A stretch of 64,000 bases of DNA. It comes from Hyphomicrobium denitrificans ATCC 51888. GTDB taxonomy: Bacteria > Pseudomonadota > Alphaproteobacteria > Rhizobiales > Hyphomicrobiaceae. The notes below the pieces were generated by a model. It was not told where the DNA came from, ran no database searches, and was given only the letters and a program-made list of their open reading frames with translations. The stretch lies in the NCBI RefSeq assembly GCF_000143145.1, contig NC_014313.1:682001-746000 (forward strand), written 5' to 3'. The stretch's first letter is position 1; each line of letters begins with the position of its first letter. Below are positions 15,773 through 24,602 of this stretch, in pieces. Position numbers and translations under genes: made by a program.

Positions 15773-18151
15773 ATGGCGCGAGCAATTCGAGCGGCCCGGC
15801 GCGGTGAGTTGATCGTCACTGAACCCGAATTTGCACCAGGTTCTGTTGAACGTGTGAAGCTCAATGACGTGCGGGCGAGTCTCGCTGTTCTGGCCATTTT
15901 TGCGTTGCTTCCAAATACGGCCTCGGCTCAGTCCGCGGCACCGGGTGCAACTGTGGATTTGCCGCCGATCGTGGTGACGACAACGCAGAAGTCGCCGCAG
16001 GCGAAGGTGAAGAAGAATGCCGCGACCAAGAAATCGGCGGGCCCGTCTCAGGCGGAGCCGGCTGCTGATCCCGAACTAATCTCGGGAGGCGATGAATCGC
16101 AAAGCGCGCTCACCGCTACGGAACAGGCGACGAAGAGCCTCGAAAAGATACCTGGCGGCACCGATGTCGTTGGGCGCCAGGACATGCCGGTTGGCGTCAA
16201 CGCGTCGCTTCAGCAGGCGCTGGCCTATGTTCCGGGCGTCGTCGTGCAAAGCTTTTTCGGCAGCAACGACCAGCCGCGGCTTCAAATTCGCGGGTCCGGA
16301 CTGCAGCAGAATCCCTCGGAACGCGGCACGCTCGTGCTTCAGGACGGCTTGCCCATCAATCGCGCCGATGGCTCCTATATCGTCGGCTTTGCCGATCCGA
16401 AGAGTGCGGAGTTCGTCGAGATTTATCGCGGCTACACAGCGAACCGGCTCGGGGCGACAGTGCTTGGCGGCGCGATCAACTTCGTTTCGCCGACGGGTGT
16501 TACGGCGCCCGGCGCCGAGGTCAGCGTCGAAGGCGGAAGCTTCGGCCATTTCGCGACCAGCGTGGCGGCCGGGGCGCAGCAGGGTAATGTCGACGCGCAC
16601 GCGAGTGTCAGCTTTGCGCAGCGCGACGGCTATCGCGAGCACAATGAATCGGAACGGACCAACGTCAACATCAATGTCGGTGCCCGCGTAAACGAGAACA
16701 TCAATACGAGGCTGTTCTTCGGCTACACCGATCTCGGGTTCGATGTCGTCGGGCCGATCTCGCGCGCGATGATGGAGAAGGACCCGACCCAGATTTGCCT
16801 CGGGCCGCCAAGCTGCACCGGTCCGAACGTTAAACGCGATGATCCGCGGCGCGATGCTGAGCAGTTCCGCATCGGGTCGAGAACGTCCGCACGCTATGGC
16901 GCGAACCTGTTCGATGTGGCGCTCGGCTACACGTACACCGACGACAGTTTCACCTTCCCAATTTCCGGCGGCGTTCGCGATACGGACGGCGGCGATTTCA
17001 CGACAGTCTTGCGCTATGCGTATGCGCCAGATGCCAGCCGCGCGCTGCCTCTGTTCGAGATCACCGGGCAGTATGCGATCGGCAGCGCCGATCGGCGCTA
17101 CTACCTCAATAATCGCGGAAAAAAGGGCGCGCTGGTTGGAGACAGCGAGTTCGATTCCAGCACGCTTTCGATCAACGCCGGGTTCAACATTCCGCTGACC
17201 GACCGTCTGACGCTGTCGCCCTCCGTCGCCTACTCGTATGCGACGCGGGATAATGACGACCTGTATACCGATCCGACGCGTCCCTACATGATGTTTTCGG
17301 GCGCGAACGTCGTGACCGGAACGCGCCCGTTCGTCGATACGAGCTATGATCGGAGTTATTCCGGGTGGAGTCCCAGCGTGGCGCTCAGCTACGAACTCGC
17401 ACGCGACCAGTCGGTGTTCGTGGCGGCAAGCCGGAGCTTCGAGCCGCCGACGCAGGATGACTTGATCGCCACGATCAACGGCAATCCGAATGGCAGCGCA
17501 GGCGCGACCGGAGCGGCCGTCTTCGCAACACCCGATCTCAAGGCGCAGACGGCAACCACGCTTGAGGGTGGTTGGAAAGGTCGCAATGGCCTATTGGCCT
17601 GGTCAGCAATCGCGTACTATTCGTGGGTTCACGATGAACTCGTCAGCCTGCGTGATGCTTCCGGTGTTGCGCTTGGCGCCGTCAACGCCGACCGTACGAC
17701 GCATTTCGGCGTGGAAATCGGCGGCGCTGTCGACGTCACGAGAGATATCAACGTGCGGCTCGCCTACACGTATCAGGATTTCCGGTTCGACGATGACGTG
17801 CTGTATGGCGATAACCGCCTCGCGGGTGCGCCTAATCATGTTGTGAATGCGGCGCTGCGCTATACGCTGACGCCCGGCTTCTGGGTCGAAAGCGAAGTCA
17901 ACTGGATGCCCGGCTGGACACCTGTCGACAACGCCAACCTGCTCTTCAATAATCCCTACGTCGTCGTCAATCTGCGCTCGCAGTATGCGCTCAACGACAA
18001 TCTCAGCCTTTACGGCGAAGTGTTGAACGTGTTCGACGAGACTTATGCATCGGCGACGTTGATCGTTGAGCAGGCTCCCAATCCCGCCCAAGCCGTTTTC
18101 CTCCCTGGAGATGGCCGGGCATTCATCGGTGGCATGAAGGCAAGGTTCTAA
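15773..18151 (+). CDS. TonB-dependent outer-membrane receptor
   Basis: 792 aa, ATG preceded by ACGAGGAG. A signal peptide covers ~30-53 (LAVLAIFALLPNTASAQS), preceded by a long N-terminal stretch; a start nearer position 28 is possible. A TonB-box-like DLPPIVVTTTQ follows. The plug (LQQALAYVPGVVVQSFF, RLQIRGSGLQQNPSERGTLV, VEIYRGYTANRLGATVLGG) and the barrel end on RAFIGGMKARF with the terminal Phe. It heads a six-gene operon with an ABC importer and two NnrS-like proteins, so it should import the same ligand as the ABC system. The ligand is unknown. The 15499-15772 gap holds its promoter; I found no riboswitch there. Confidence 0.9.
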   Translation: MARAIRAARRGELIVTEPEFAPGSVERVKLNDVRASLAVLAIFALLPNTASAQSAAPGATVDLPPIVVTTTQKSPQAKVKKNAATKKSAGPSQAEPAADPELISGGDESQSALTATEQATKSLEKIPGGTDVVGRQDMPVGVNASLQQALAYVPGVVVQSFFGSNDQPRLQIRGSGLQQNPSERGTLVLQDGLPINRADGSYIVGFADPKSAEFVEIYRGYTANRLGATVLGGAINFVSPTGVTAPGAEVSVEGGSFGHFATSVAAGAQQGNVDAHASVSFAQRDGYREHNESERTNVNINVGARVNENINTRLFFGYTDLGFDVVGPISRAMMEKDPTQICLGPPSCTGPNVKRDDPRRDAEQFRIGSRTSARYGANLFDVALGYTYTDDSFTFPISGGVRDTDGGDFTTVLRYAYAPDASRALPLFEITGQYAIGSADRRYYLNNRGKKGALVGDSEFDSSTLSINAGFNIPLTDRLTLSPSVAYSYATRDNDDLYTDPTRPYMMFSGANVVTGTRPFVDTSYDRSYSGWSPSVALSYELARDQSVFVAASRSFEPPTQDDLIATINGNPNGSAGATGAAVFATPDLKAQTATTLEGGWKGRNGLLAWSAIAYYSWVHDELVSLRDASGVALGAVNADRTTHFGVEIGGAVDVTRDINVRLAYTYQDFRFDDDVLYGDNRLAGAPNHVVNAALRYTLTPGFWVESEVNWMPGWTPVDNANLLFNNPYVVVNLRSQYALNDNLSLYGEVLNVFDETYASATLIVEQAPNPAQAVFLPGDGRAFIGGMKARF

Positions 18152-19185
18152 TGACCGAAAAGGCTGTTTCAGGCCGATCGAATTCTGGTTTCGTATCTCG
18201 TCGAAGCGCATTGATGGGCGGCGTGTCGGTTCTCGGCACGTCCGCCCTTTCCGCGTCGATATTCGGGCGTGCGGCGCAAGCCTCGCCGCTTGCGAGCCTC
18301 GAAATCTGGGGGCCGCCCGCCGGTCCTTCGATCGTCGTGCTGCATGCGATCGCGACCGGACGCCTCGATGGCGCCGTGCGGAAGCCGACGCTGCGCGTGT
18401 GGCGTCAGGTCGATGAGGTTCGGGCCGGGCTTACGTCGAAGAGTTTCGACGTCGGTATCGTGCCGGTTCCGGTCGCCGCAAATCTTTACAATCGCGGTCT
18501 CGGTGTGCGCCTCGTCAATGTCATGACGAATGGCATCCTGTACATCATGTCCTCCGATCCGGCGTTAACGACGTTCGAATCGCTCAAGGGACGTAAACTT
18601 GCGGTGCTGTTTCCAAACGAAATGCCAAGCCTGCTGCTCGAGCGGCTGTTCCGGCATGCGGGTATCGATGCGGCAAAAGACATCACGCTCGTGCCGACGG
18701 CGACGCCGCTGGAAGCGATGCAGCTTCTCGTTCTCGGCCGCGTCGATGCCGCGCTCATTCCGGAGCCTGCCGCCTCGGCTGCCGTCGTCAAGGGCAGCGT
18801 CGCCGGCAAGACGATCCATCGGACCATCGATCTCCAGGTGGAGTGGGGCAAGATGACGGGCGCGCACAAAACCGTGCCGCAGGCGGGCCTCATCGTTACC
18901 GATCGTTTTCGGGAAGCCAACGCAGGCATTGTCGAAGCCATGCAAGAGGGATTGTCCGCGGCTGCAGCCGACGTCAATGCGCACCCGGCGCGGGCTGCGA
19001 ACAACGCCGCGGGCGCTTTGCAGATGCCGTGGCCGGTCATCGAGAAATCGATTCCATACTGCAATCTCGTAGCGCGGCCTGCGCAGCAGGAACGGTCCGC
19101 AATCGAGGCCGTGCTCACGGCTATGGCGGACGTCAATCCGGGATACATCGGCGGCCGTTTGCCTGATGCCGCCTTCTACCTGTGA
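18151..19185 (+). CDS. ABC importer substrate-binding protein (NMT1/SsuA-like)
   Basis: 344 aa, ATG overlapping the receptor stop (TAATG). The signal region has SRRSALMGGVSVLGTSALSA, a twin-arginine-like segment, so export may be via Tat. The mature part follows the NitT/TauT/SsuA fold: LEIWGPPAGPSIVVLHAIA, FDVGIVPVPVAANLYNRGL, SLKGRKLAVLFPNEMPSLLL and LVLGRVDAALIPEPAAS. These proteins bind nitrate, sulfonates, thiamine precursors or small organics. The substrate cannot be read from the sequence. It pairs with the permease and ATPase that follow. Confidence 0.85.
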   Translation: MTEKAVSGRSNSGFVSRRSALMGGVSVLGTSALSASIFGRAAQASPLASLEIWGPPAGPSIVVLHAIATGRLDGAVRKPTLRVWRQVDEVRAGLTSKSFDVGIVPVPVAANLYNRGLGVRLVNVMTNGILYIMSSDPALTTFESLKGRKLAVLFPNEMPSLLLERLFRHAGIDAAKDITLVPTATPLEAMQLLVLGRVDAALIPEPAASAAVVKGSVAGKTIHRTIDLQVEWGKMTGAHKTVPQAGLIVTDRFREANAGIVEAMQEGLSAAAADVNAHPARAANNAAGALQMPWPVIEKSIPYCNLVARPAQQERSAIEAVLTAMADVNPGYIGGRLPDAAFYL

Positions 19186-19191
19186 GGTGCG

Positions 19192-20004
19192 GTGGCTGAT
19201 CTCGTTCTCGATCGGATTGGACGCCTTGGCCGATTTCTATGGTCGGGGTGGGTCGGCGTCGCCGGGATGGCGGTATTCTGCGCGATTTGGCAACAGGGTC
19301 ACGAAGCGTACGGCGATTTCATTCTGCCGTCTCCGATCGCGACGGCGCATGCGACGCTCGAACTCGTGCGTGCGCCTGAAACGTGGCGGCTTGCGTGGGC
19401 GACATCTTCGCGCGCGGTCGAGGGGTTCTTTCTCGTTGCCATTCTTGGCGGAGCGATGGGTTTGGCGGTCGGCTATTCCGCCGCTGCGATGCGGCTCGCG
19501 CGTCCGCTTTTGACGATCATCATGGGCGTGCCGCCGATCGCGTGGATTGTGCTTGCCATGATCTGGTTCGGCTCGACGTCGGGAACCGTGCTCGCAACTG
19601 TCGTCGTGGCGTGCTTTCCGCTGGTCTTCGCGACGGTCGCCGAGGCGACGGCGACGCGCGACCGTGCGCTCGAGGACATGGCGCGAGCTTTTGGCGCCGG
19701 ACCTTTGCAACGGCTTTCGACGATCGTCATTCGATCCGTCGCGGGTCAATATTTTCCGGCTTTGGCAATTTCGCTTGGGTCCGCATTCAAAGTCGCGGTG
19801 ATGGCGGAGCTTCTCGCCAACATCAACGGCATCGGTATCGCGCTGGCGATGGCGCGGTCAAATCTCGATGTTGCGCAATCGATTGCTTGGATCGTGCTGA
19901 CGGTCGCCGCGATTTTCATCGTCGAGTATGGTCTGGTGCAGCCGATCCGCGCCGAGCTTGAGCGTTGGCGCGATGCGGCACGGCCCTGGGGTGTCAAGCG
20001 ATGA
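19192..20004 (+). CDS. ABC importer permease (SsuC/TauC-like)
   Basis: 270 aa from the GTG at 19192. Six hydrophobic segments and the BinPDT loop in EDMARAFGAGPLQRLSTIV (EAA motif, coupling helix) mark a NitT/TauT-type permease. PSPIATAHATLELVRAP near the N-terminus is the usual periplasmic loop of SsuC/TauC. Its stop overlaps the ATPase start by ATGA. Inner-membrane partner of the binding protein encoded upstream. Confidence 0.88.
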   Translation: MADLVLDRIGRLGRFLWSGWVGVAGMAVFCAIWQQGHEAYGDFILPSPIATAHATLELVRAPETWRLAWATSSRAVEGFFLVAILGGAMGLAVGYSAAAMRLARPLLTIIMGVPPIAWIVLAMIWFGSTSGTVLATVVVACFPLVFATVAEATATRDRALEDMARAFGAGPLQRLSTIVIRSVAGQYFPALAISLGSAFKVAVMAELLANINGIGIALAMARSNLDVAQSIAWIVLTVAAIFIVEYGLVQPIRAELERWRDAARPWGVKR

Positions 20005-20750
20005 CGGCTCTGACACTCGCCGGCGTTTCGCACGCCTATTTCGGCCGGACCATTCTCGATCGCGTCAAGCTCGACGTGCTTGCGGGGCAGCTTGTGGCGC
20101 TCGTCGGTCCGTCGGGATGCGGAAAGAGTACGCTCGTGCACATCGCGGCAGGATTGATCGAGCCGCAACGCGGCCGCGTCGTCAGCGGTTACCGCAGGCA
20201 CGGCATGATCTTTCAGGAGCCTCGCCTGCTGCCGTGGGCGACGGTCGAAGATAATATCGCGTATCCGCTGCGTCTTTCCGGTGCTCCAAAGCGTGAGCGG
20301 CAGGAGCGCGCCCGGCATGCGGCCGATGTCGTTTCGCTCGATCGCCGCGATCTTGAAAAATATCCGATTGAGCTCTCTGGCGGTATGCGGCAGCGGACGG
20401 CTATTGCGCGCGCTCTGGTTCTGGAACCGGATTTCGTTTTCTTCGATGAGCCGTTCACGGCGCTCGACGTGGCTTTGAAGCGACGCATGCAGGATCTCGT
20501 TATTTCATCGGCCGTGCAATCCCGCTTTGCCGGTCTTTTCGTGACGCACGATCTGGCGGAGGCCGTGCGCGTTGCCGATCGCATCGTCGTGTTGGATGAG
20601 CGCGTGCGCGGCATCTCGGGCGAGCGCTTCGTTCCACTCGAGCGCGGCGAGAGAAACGACACGTCCGTATTCGCGACCGTGCAGAGCTATCTGAAAGACG
20701 ATCCGCTGTTCAGCCATATCCACGATACCGACGAGCGGCGAAGACCATGA
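20001..20750 (+). CDS. ABC importer ATPase (SsuB/TauB-like)
   Basis: 249 aa from the ATG at 20001, which overlaps the permease stop. Walker A is GPSGCGKST, the Q-loop is MIFQEPRLLPWATV, the signature is LSGGMRQRTAIARAL, Walker B is FVFFDEPFTALD and the H-loop is LFVTHDLAEAV. All motifs for ATP hydrolysis are intact. It energises the uptake system and its stop overlaps the start of the first NnrS gene. Confidence 0.92.
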   Translation: MTALTLAGVSHAYFGRTILDRVKLDVLAGQLVALVGPSGCGKSTLVHIAAGLIEPQRGRVVSGYRRHGMIFQEPRLLPWATVEDNIAYPLRLSGAPKRERQERARHAADVVSLDRRDLEKYPIELSGGMRQRTAIARALVLEPDFVFFDEPFTALDVALKRRMQDLVISSAVQSRFAGLFVTHDLAEAVRVADRIVVLDERVRGISGERFVPLERGERNDTSVFATVQSYLKDDPLFSHIHDTDERRRP

Positions 20751-21988
20751 CGATGACCCGGACCGCCCGATCCGAAACGATTGCTCAGACGCTTGCATCT
20801 CTGAGCCGCGAGGGGTTTCGTCTTTTCTTCCCGATGGCCGCCATTCATGCGGCGCTCTGGCCGTTGCTGTGGGTGATCGTTTTCAATTTCAACTTGCCGT
20901 TTGCAAGCTCGATCCCGCCTGGCCTCTGGCACATGCACGAAATGATTATCGGCACATTCGGAGCTGCGCTGATCGGGTTTATTACGACATCCGTTCCGGA
21001 ATGGACCGATACCAAACGGTTGCAGGGCAACGCGTTGCTGGCGCTTGCGGCGCTATGGGCCGCGGCGCGCGTGTTCGGTTTGATCGGCGTTACGGCCCTG
21101 GATGCCCTGAGCGCCGTTTGCGATATCCTTTGGCTTGGTGCGCTCGTCGCCTATCTTGTTTCGATCTCGATCGAAAAGCGCAGCACACGGCTATCCGCGT
21201 TCGTCTTCTGGATAACGGCGCTGCTTCTGACCGAGATCGTCACGCGCTATGCATTTCTTGATATCGCAACGCATGCCGATCTGGCGCAGCGCGCGGCGCG
21301 CCTCTCGGGCATCGTGTTCCTCGGCATCCTTGGCATCGCGCTGGCGCGCGTAACGGTGCCGGTGACCAATCTCGTGCTCGATCCGAGCGAGGAGACGTCA
21401 CCTTTCCGTCCGCATCCTGGGCGGCTCAATCTGGCGCCGGGTCTTGTCGGCTTGCTCGTGCTGGCCGAGGCGCTTGGGCTGTCGGATGCGACGACCGGGT
21501 ACCTGTTCGTTGCGGCCGGTGCAGCGTTCATGGATCGTGTCGCGGAAGCCTTCATCGGCAAAAAAATCATTCGGGCCGAAATTCTCGCGCTGGTCGGCTC
21601 GAGCGCGTTCGCCGGGCTCGGTCTCATTTTGATCGGCGTTGCGCAGCTCGGCGCGCCGATCTCGGATTATGCCGGGCTGCATCTGGCGTTCATGGGTGGC
21701 CTTGGCCTTGGCGTGCTCAGCATTTTTGCAATCGCTGGTTTGCGGCACACGGGCAGGGCTCTCGGGCTCGTCCGGCAGACGCGCTTTGCGATGCTGCTGC
21801 TCGTAGCTGCATCGCTGCTGCGCGTCGTCCCGGAGGTCTGGCCAACGGCGTTACTTCCATCGCCCCCATACTATGCGGTGTCACTTGTCTGGGCGGCAGC
21901 GTTTTTGCTGTGGCTCAAGGTTTACTGGCCGTTCTTCCGTGAACTGCCGCGAACGAATGCATCCTCTGCCGAGGTAGAAGCAAGATGA
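20747..21988 (+). CDS. nnrS: NnrS-family multi-pass membrane protein
   Basis: 413 aa with about twelve hydrophobic helices. RLFFPMAAIHAALWPLLWVI, WHMHEMIIGTFGAALIGF and SVPEWTDTKRLQGNALLALA carry the conserved WHxHEM and PxWT motifs of NnrS, a haem- and copper-containing family that lowers nitrosative stress in denitrifiers. The ATG overlaps the ATPase stop. Being co-transcribed with an importer is unusual for NnrS and hints at a metal or haem link. Confidence 0.82.
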   Translation: MTMTRTARSETIAQTLASLSREGFRLFFPMAAIHAALWPLLWVIVFNFNLPFASSIPPGLWHMHEMIIGTFGAALIGFITTSVPEWTDTKRLQGNALLALAALWAAARVFGLIGVTALDALSAVCDILWLGALVAYLVSISIEKRSTRLSAFVFWITALLLTEIVTRYAFLDIATHADLAQRAARLSGIVFLGILGIALARVTVPVTNLVLDPSEETSPFRPHPGRLNLAPGLVGLLVLAEALGLSDATTGYLFVAAGAAFMDRVAEAFIGKKIIRAEILALVGSSAFAGLGLILIGVAQLGAPISDYAGLHLAFMGGLGLGVLSIFAIAGLRHTGRALGLVRQTRFAMLLLVAASLLRVVPEVWPTALLPSPPYYAVSLVWAAAFLLWLKVYWPFFRELPRTNASSAEVEAR

Positions 21989-22956
21989 GCGCAGCGGTTG
22001 CTGATCGTCCGCTCCCTGGTGCCAAGGTTGCCGTTCAGCCGTTTTTTCTGGCCGGTTCACTGTATGCGGTTCTGATGATGGCGTTTTGGGTGCCGTGGTT
22101 CCTCGGCTTCATCCAAGCGCCGAGCGCGTGGCCCGCACAAGCCTGGTTTTTGCACGAACTTGCGTTCGGATTTGCGCCGGTCATCGTTGCCGGAGCGTTG
22201 CTGACGGCGAGTGCTGGGGACACGTCACGCAAACCGGTGAGCGGCGCGATCCTTGTGCCGATTTTTTTGCTTTGGATCGCCGGACGTATCGGTATGGGGC
22301 TGTCCGCGCATCTGGACCCCTGGACGATGGCGGCACTTTCCGTCGCGTTTCCGATCGTTCTAGCCGTGCTGGCCGCGCGTGTGCTGCCGGCGAGCGGCAG
22401 GTGGCGCGGCTTGGCGATCGTCGCGCTGCTGTTGGGTCTCGGTGCCGCCGATGCGCTGTTTCACTACGAGATGTTTGAATTCGGTCGAACGAAGTCAGCC
22501 GCTGACGTCGCGTTGGCATTCGCTCTTCTTTTGCTGATGATCATCGCGGGGCGCGTGGTGTCATCGCCAAAGAGGCGACCGACGATATTCTATGCTGCGT
22601 GCGGATTTGTGGTTCTAGGCGCTGTGCTGACCGCCCTCGGCGTTCTTTGGGACGACTATGATTTTGCGAGTGCCGGGTTGAACGCCTGGACCGTGGGCTC
22701 AATCGGAACGCTGGCTCTGGCGATCGCGACGTGGGCCTCGCGCGCGCGACGGTCGCCGACCGCGTTCGGAACGATCGTGCTTTACGTCCTGGCGGTCATT
22801 TCAGGATTGGCGGCGACGGCAGGCGGTCTTTATCCGCAATGGACGCTGCCGCTGTTGCCGATATCCGGCATCGCTTGGATCGCGGCGTTCGCCGGCTTCG
22901 CAGTTCTATATGGCCGCTCGGTATCAGCTGGTTCGTCCGCAGATTCGTCGAGCTAA
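21985..22956 (+). CDS. Second, shorter NnrS-like membrane protein
   Basis: 323 aa, ATG overlapping the first NnrS stop. It has eight to nine hydrophobic helices and an NnrS-like N-terminus: PFFLAGSLYAVLMMAFWVPW then WFLHELAFGFAPVIVAGALL, where the usual WHxHE is WFLHE and one His is missing. It may form a complex with the preceding protein. It ends the operon. Its stop abuts the convergent small membrane-protein gene. Confidence 0.7.
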   Translation: MSAAVADRPLPGAKVAVQPFFLAGSLYAVLMMAFWVPWFLGFIQAPSAWPAQAWFLHELAFGFAPVIVAGALLTASAGDTSRKPVSGAILVPIFLLWIAGRIGMGLSAHLDPWTMAALSVAFPIVLAVLAARVLPASGRWRGLAIVALLLGLGAADALFHYEMFEFGRTKSAADVALAFALLLLMIIAGRVVSSPKRRPTIFYAACGFVVLGAVLTALGVLWDDYDFASAGLNAWTVGSIGTLALAIATWASRARRSPTAFGTIVLYVLAVISGLAATAGGLYPQWTLPLLPISGIAWIAAFAGFAVLYGRSVSAGSSADSSS

Positions 22957-23123
22957 TCGGCATTCACGTTATTGGGCGCCGTCACCGACGCGGCGTTATC
23001 GGACGACGGCGGAGATACTCTCGGCGCCAGCAGCACGAGGCTGAAATAAACGTACAAAAACGTTGCCGCTGAAATAATGAGCAGGCGAACGGCGAGTGGC
23101 ATGCCTTGCTTGGGCTGAGGCAT
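22953..23123 (-). CDS. 56-aa single-pass membrane protein under a sulfur-regulon-like operator
   Basis: The frame starts at the ATG at 23123-23121 and ends TAG at 22953-22955. It encodes MPQPKQGMPLAVRLLIISAA, then a hydrophobic helix through TFLYVYFSLVLLAP, and a short polar Ser/Asn-rich tail. It is too short for most gene calls. Support comes from the clean hydrophobic segment, position at the end of the leftward sulfur genes, and the palindromic AT-rich operator 71 bp upstream (23194-23215), which matches those of soxT1A/shdrR. No family recognised. Confidence 0.4.
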   Translation of the reverse strand: MPQPKQGMPLAVRLLIISAATFLYVYFSLVLLAPRVSPPSSDNAASVTAPNNVNAD

Positions 23124-23193
23124 CTCGTTGAACCTTCATTGAGTGCGAGCTTCGGCGCGTTTCGATGCTTCATAGTTCAATCAATTAAAACAG

Positions 23194-23215
23194 TATATTT
23201 GAATATCGAAATATA
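23194..23215. promoter_or_regulatory. AT-rich inverted repeat, putative sHdrR/SoxR operator
   Basis: TATATTT (23194-23200) and AAATATA (23209-23215) are perfect 7-bp arms around GAATATCG. The 11-mer TATATTTGAAT recurs at 25850-25860 (complement) and 31857-31867, both in regulatory gaps of the sulfur genes. It lies upstream of the 56-aa membrane-protein gene and downstream of the DsbA-like gene. Confidence 0.5.
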
Positions 23216-23343
23216 TGTGCAAACCGCATGTGGCGTGTCCTCGATCCGTGGCTTGGCATCAGGGCCTAAGCGGCTTCGTTCGGGGCCTATTTCAACGGCG
23301 GCGCGGCGGGATGTCTGCGTGGAATTACGGTGTCAAATTTGGT

Positions 23344-24033
23344 TCAGCACACGTCGCAGCCGTTTTTCCGGATATCGTCGGCGATGCTCGAAAGCATTTC
23401 GGTCAGATCTTCCGGAGCGCCCGAGATGATCGTGTGTCCGGCAACAAAGATCGGCACGCTTGTGAATCGCAATTCGTGCGCCAGGTTTTGCGTTTCCTCG
23501 ATCGCGGCCTGTATGTCGCCGCCTTCAGCATCTTTCTTAAGCCGCTGAATATCGAAGCCCAGGATGCCCGCAATATCGAGGGCTATCGTTTCAGTCGTCA
23601 GACCTTTCTGGTCCATCAATGCGTTATGGAGTTCGGCGGTATTTTTCTGCTTGCGGGCAGCGAGCATAATCCTGGCGACTGCGAGCGAATTCTTGCCCAG
23701 GAAAGCCACGTCTTTGAGAACGATCTGCACGTCCGGATTTTTGTTCACGAACTCCATCAAGCGCGGCTGTGCTCTTCGGCAATACGGGCAATTGTAGTCG
23801 AAAAATTCGACGATCCTGACTTTCGGCTGCGTTGCGCCCAGCGTCAGAGAGTTGGCTTCGTAAAGAGCGGATTTTTGCTTTTGCAGTCTCCACTTGTCCC
23901 AAGCGAGTTGCTCTTCCGCTCTGAACTTTGCGACGGCATCGCCATCGGCGCTAAGGGAGGTGCTGTACGGCGAGCAGATCGCGCAGGCTGCGACTATCGC
24001 AATGAAAAGGTGGCGCGCCAGCATCGCGAACAC
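23344..24033 (-). CDS. DsbA-family thioredoxin-like periplasmic protein
   Basis: 229 aa. A signal peptide covers ~5-28 (ARHLFIAIVAACAICSPYST). A linker helix is followed by a DsbA fold with VRIVEFFDYNCPYCRRAQP (CPYC redox pair), the alpha insert, and the cis-Pro loop TSVPIFVAGHTIISG. It should act on periplasmic thiols. In the sulfur island, beside SoxT1A, it may reduce or shuttle sulfane sulfur on Sox proteins; that specific role is inferred. It is third in a leftward run starting at soxT1A (gap 73 bp to the sulfurtransferase gene). Confidence 0.85.
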   Translation of the reverse strand: MFAMLARHLFIAIVAACAICSPYSTSLSADGDAVAKFRAEEQLAWDKWRLQKQKSALYEANSLTLGATQPKVRIVEFFDYNCPYCRRAQPRLMEFVNKNPDVQIVLKDVAFLGKNSLAVARIMLAARKQKNTAELHNALMDQKGLTTETIALDIAGILGFDIQRLKKDAEGGDIQAAIEETQNLAHELRFTSVPIFVAGHTIISGAPEDLTEMLSSIADDIRKNGCDVC

Positions 24034-24106
24034 TCGCTTCCTGATGTGTTAGGTCGGCTCCGTCGCCTTTGCGTTCAGCTGTTGGAATTCCGGCGAGGCA
24101 ACGGAC

Positions 24107-24583
24107 TCACTCGTCGTCATCTTTCAGCATTTCGCGGCGCATATCCATCTTCTGGCGGATGCCCGAGATATCGAAGCCGATGTGGTGGCATCGCGAAATC
24201 AAAGTTTCGGTATCGAGGTCAGCGACGCTCGCCATCGCCCACAAGGAGGCCGACCGCCCGCCGGTTTTGCAGAATGCAAAGATTGGCGGGGGCAGGCTGG
24301 TCAGCGCGTCGTGGAAGCGGCGAACATCCTTTTCGAGAGGATTTCGCCCTTCGACGGGAATATGCACATAGCTCAGGCCGACTGATTCAGCTTCCGTTGC
24401 GACCTCGTTGGGCGTCATCAATAGATCTTCGTCGGTCTCCGGTTGATTATTGATGATGGACCGGAAACCCGCCTCGGTAAGCTGACGCAACGATCCAGGG
24501 TTGGGCGCGGGGCCGACCCATACCGAAGTCGAAAGTTCGACCGGCTCCGTCGGCTTCGGAAGACTGCAGGTTTCTTGACTCAT
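24107..24583 (-). CDS. TIGR01244-type sulfurtransferase/phosphatase-like protein
   Basis: 158 aa. The family core is LTEAGFRSIINNQPETDEDL, VGLSYVHIPVEG and PPPIFAFCKTGGRSASLWA. The Cys-x4-Arg loop (CKTGGR) is shaped like that of rhodaneses and of the DSP-like domain fused to Blh persulfide dioxygenases. It probably handles cytoplasmic persulfide sulfur. It starts 19 bp after the soxT1A stop, so the two are co-transcribed. A paralogue lies at 63472-63921 beside a sulfide:quinone oxidoreductase. Confidence 0.75.
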   Translation of the reverse strand: MSQETCSLPKPTEPVELSTSVWVGPAPNPGSLRQLTEAGFRSIINNQPETDEDLLMTPNEVATEAESVGLSYVHIPVEGRNPLEKDVRRFHDALTSLPPPIFAFCKTGGRSASLWAMASVADLDTETLISRCHHIGFDISGIRQKMDMRREMLKDDDE

Positions 24584-24602
24584 CGGTGGCCGCCTGTCGT
24601 TC

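Noticed and set aside
23215..24453. 412-aa rightward frame over the DsbA-like and sulfurtransferase genes
   Set aside because: Runs antisense through two genes with clear active-site motifs on the other strand.
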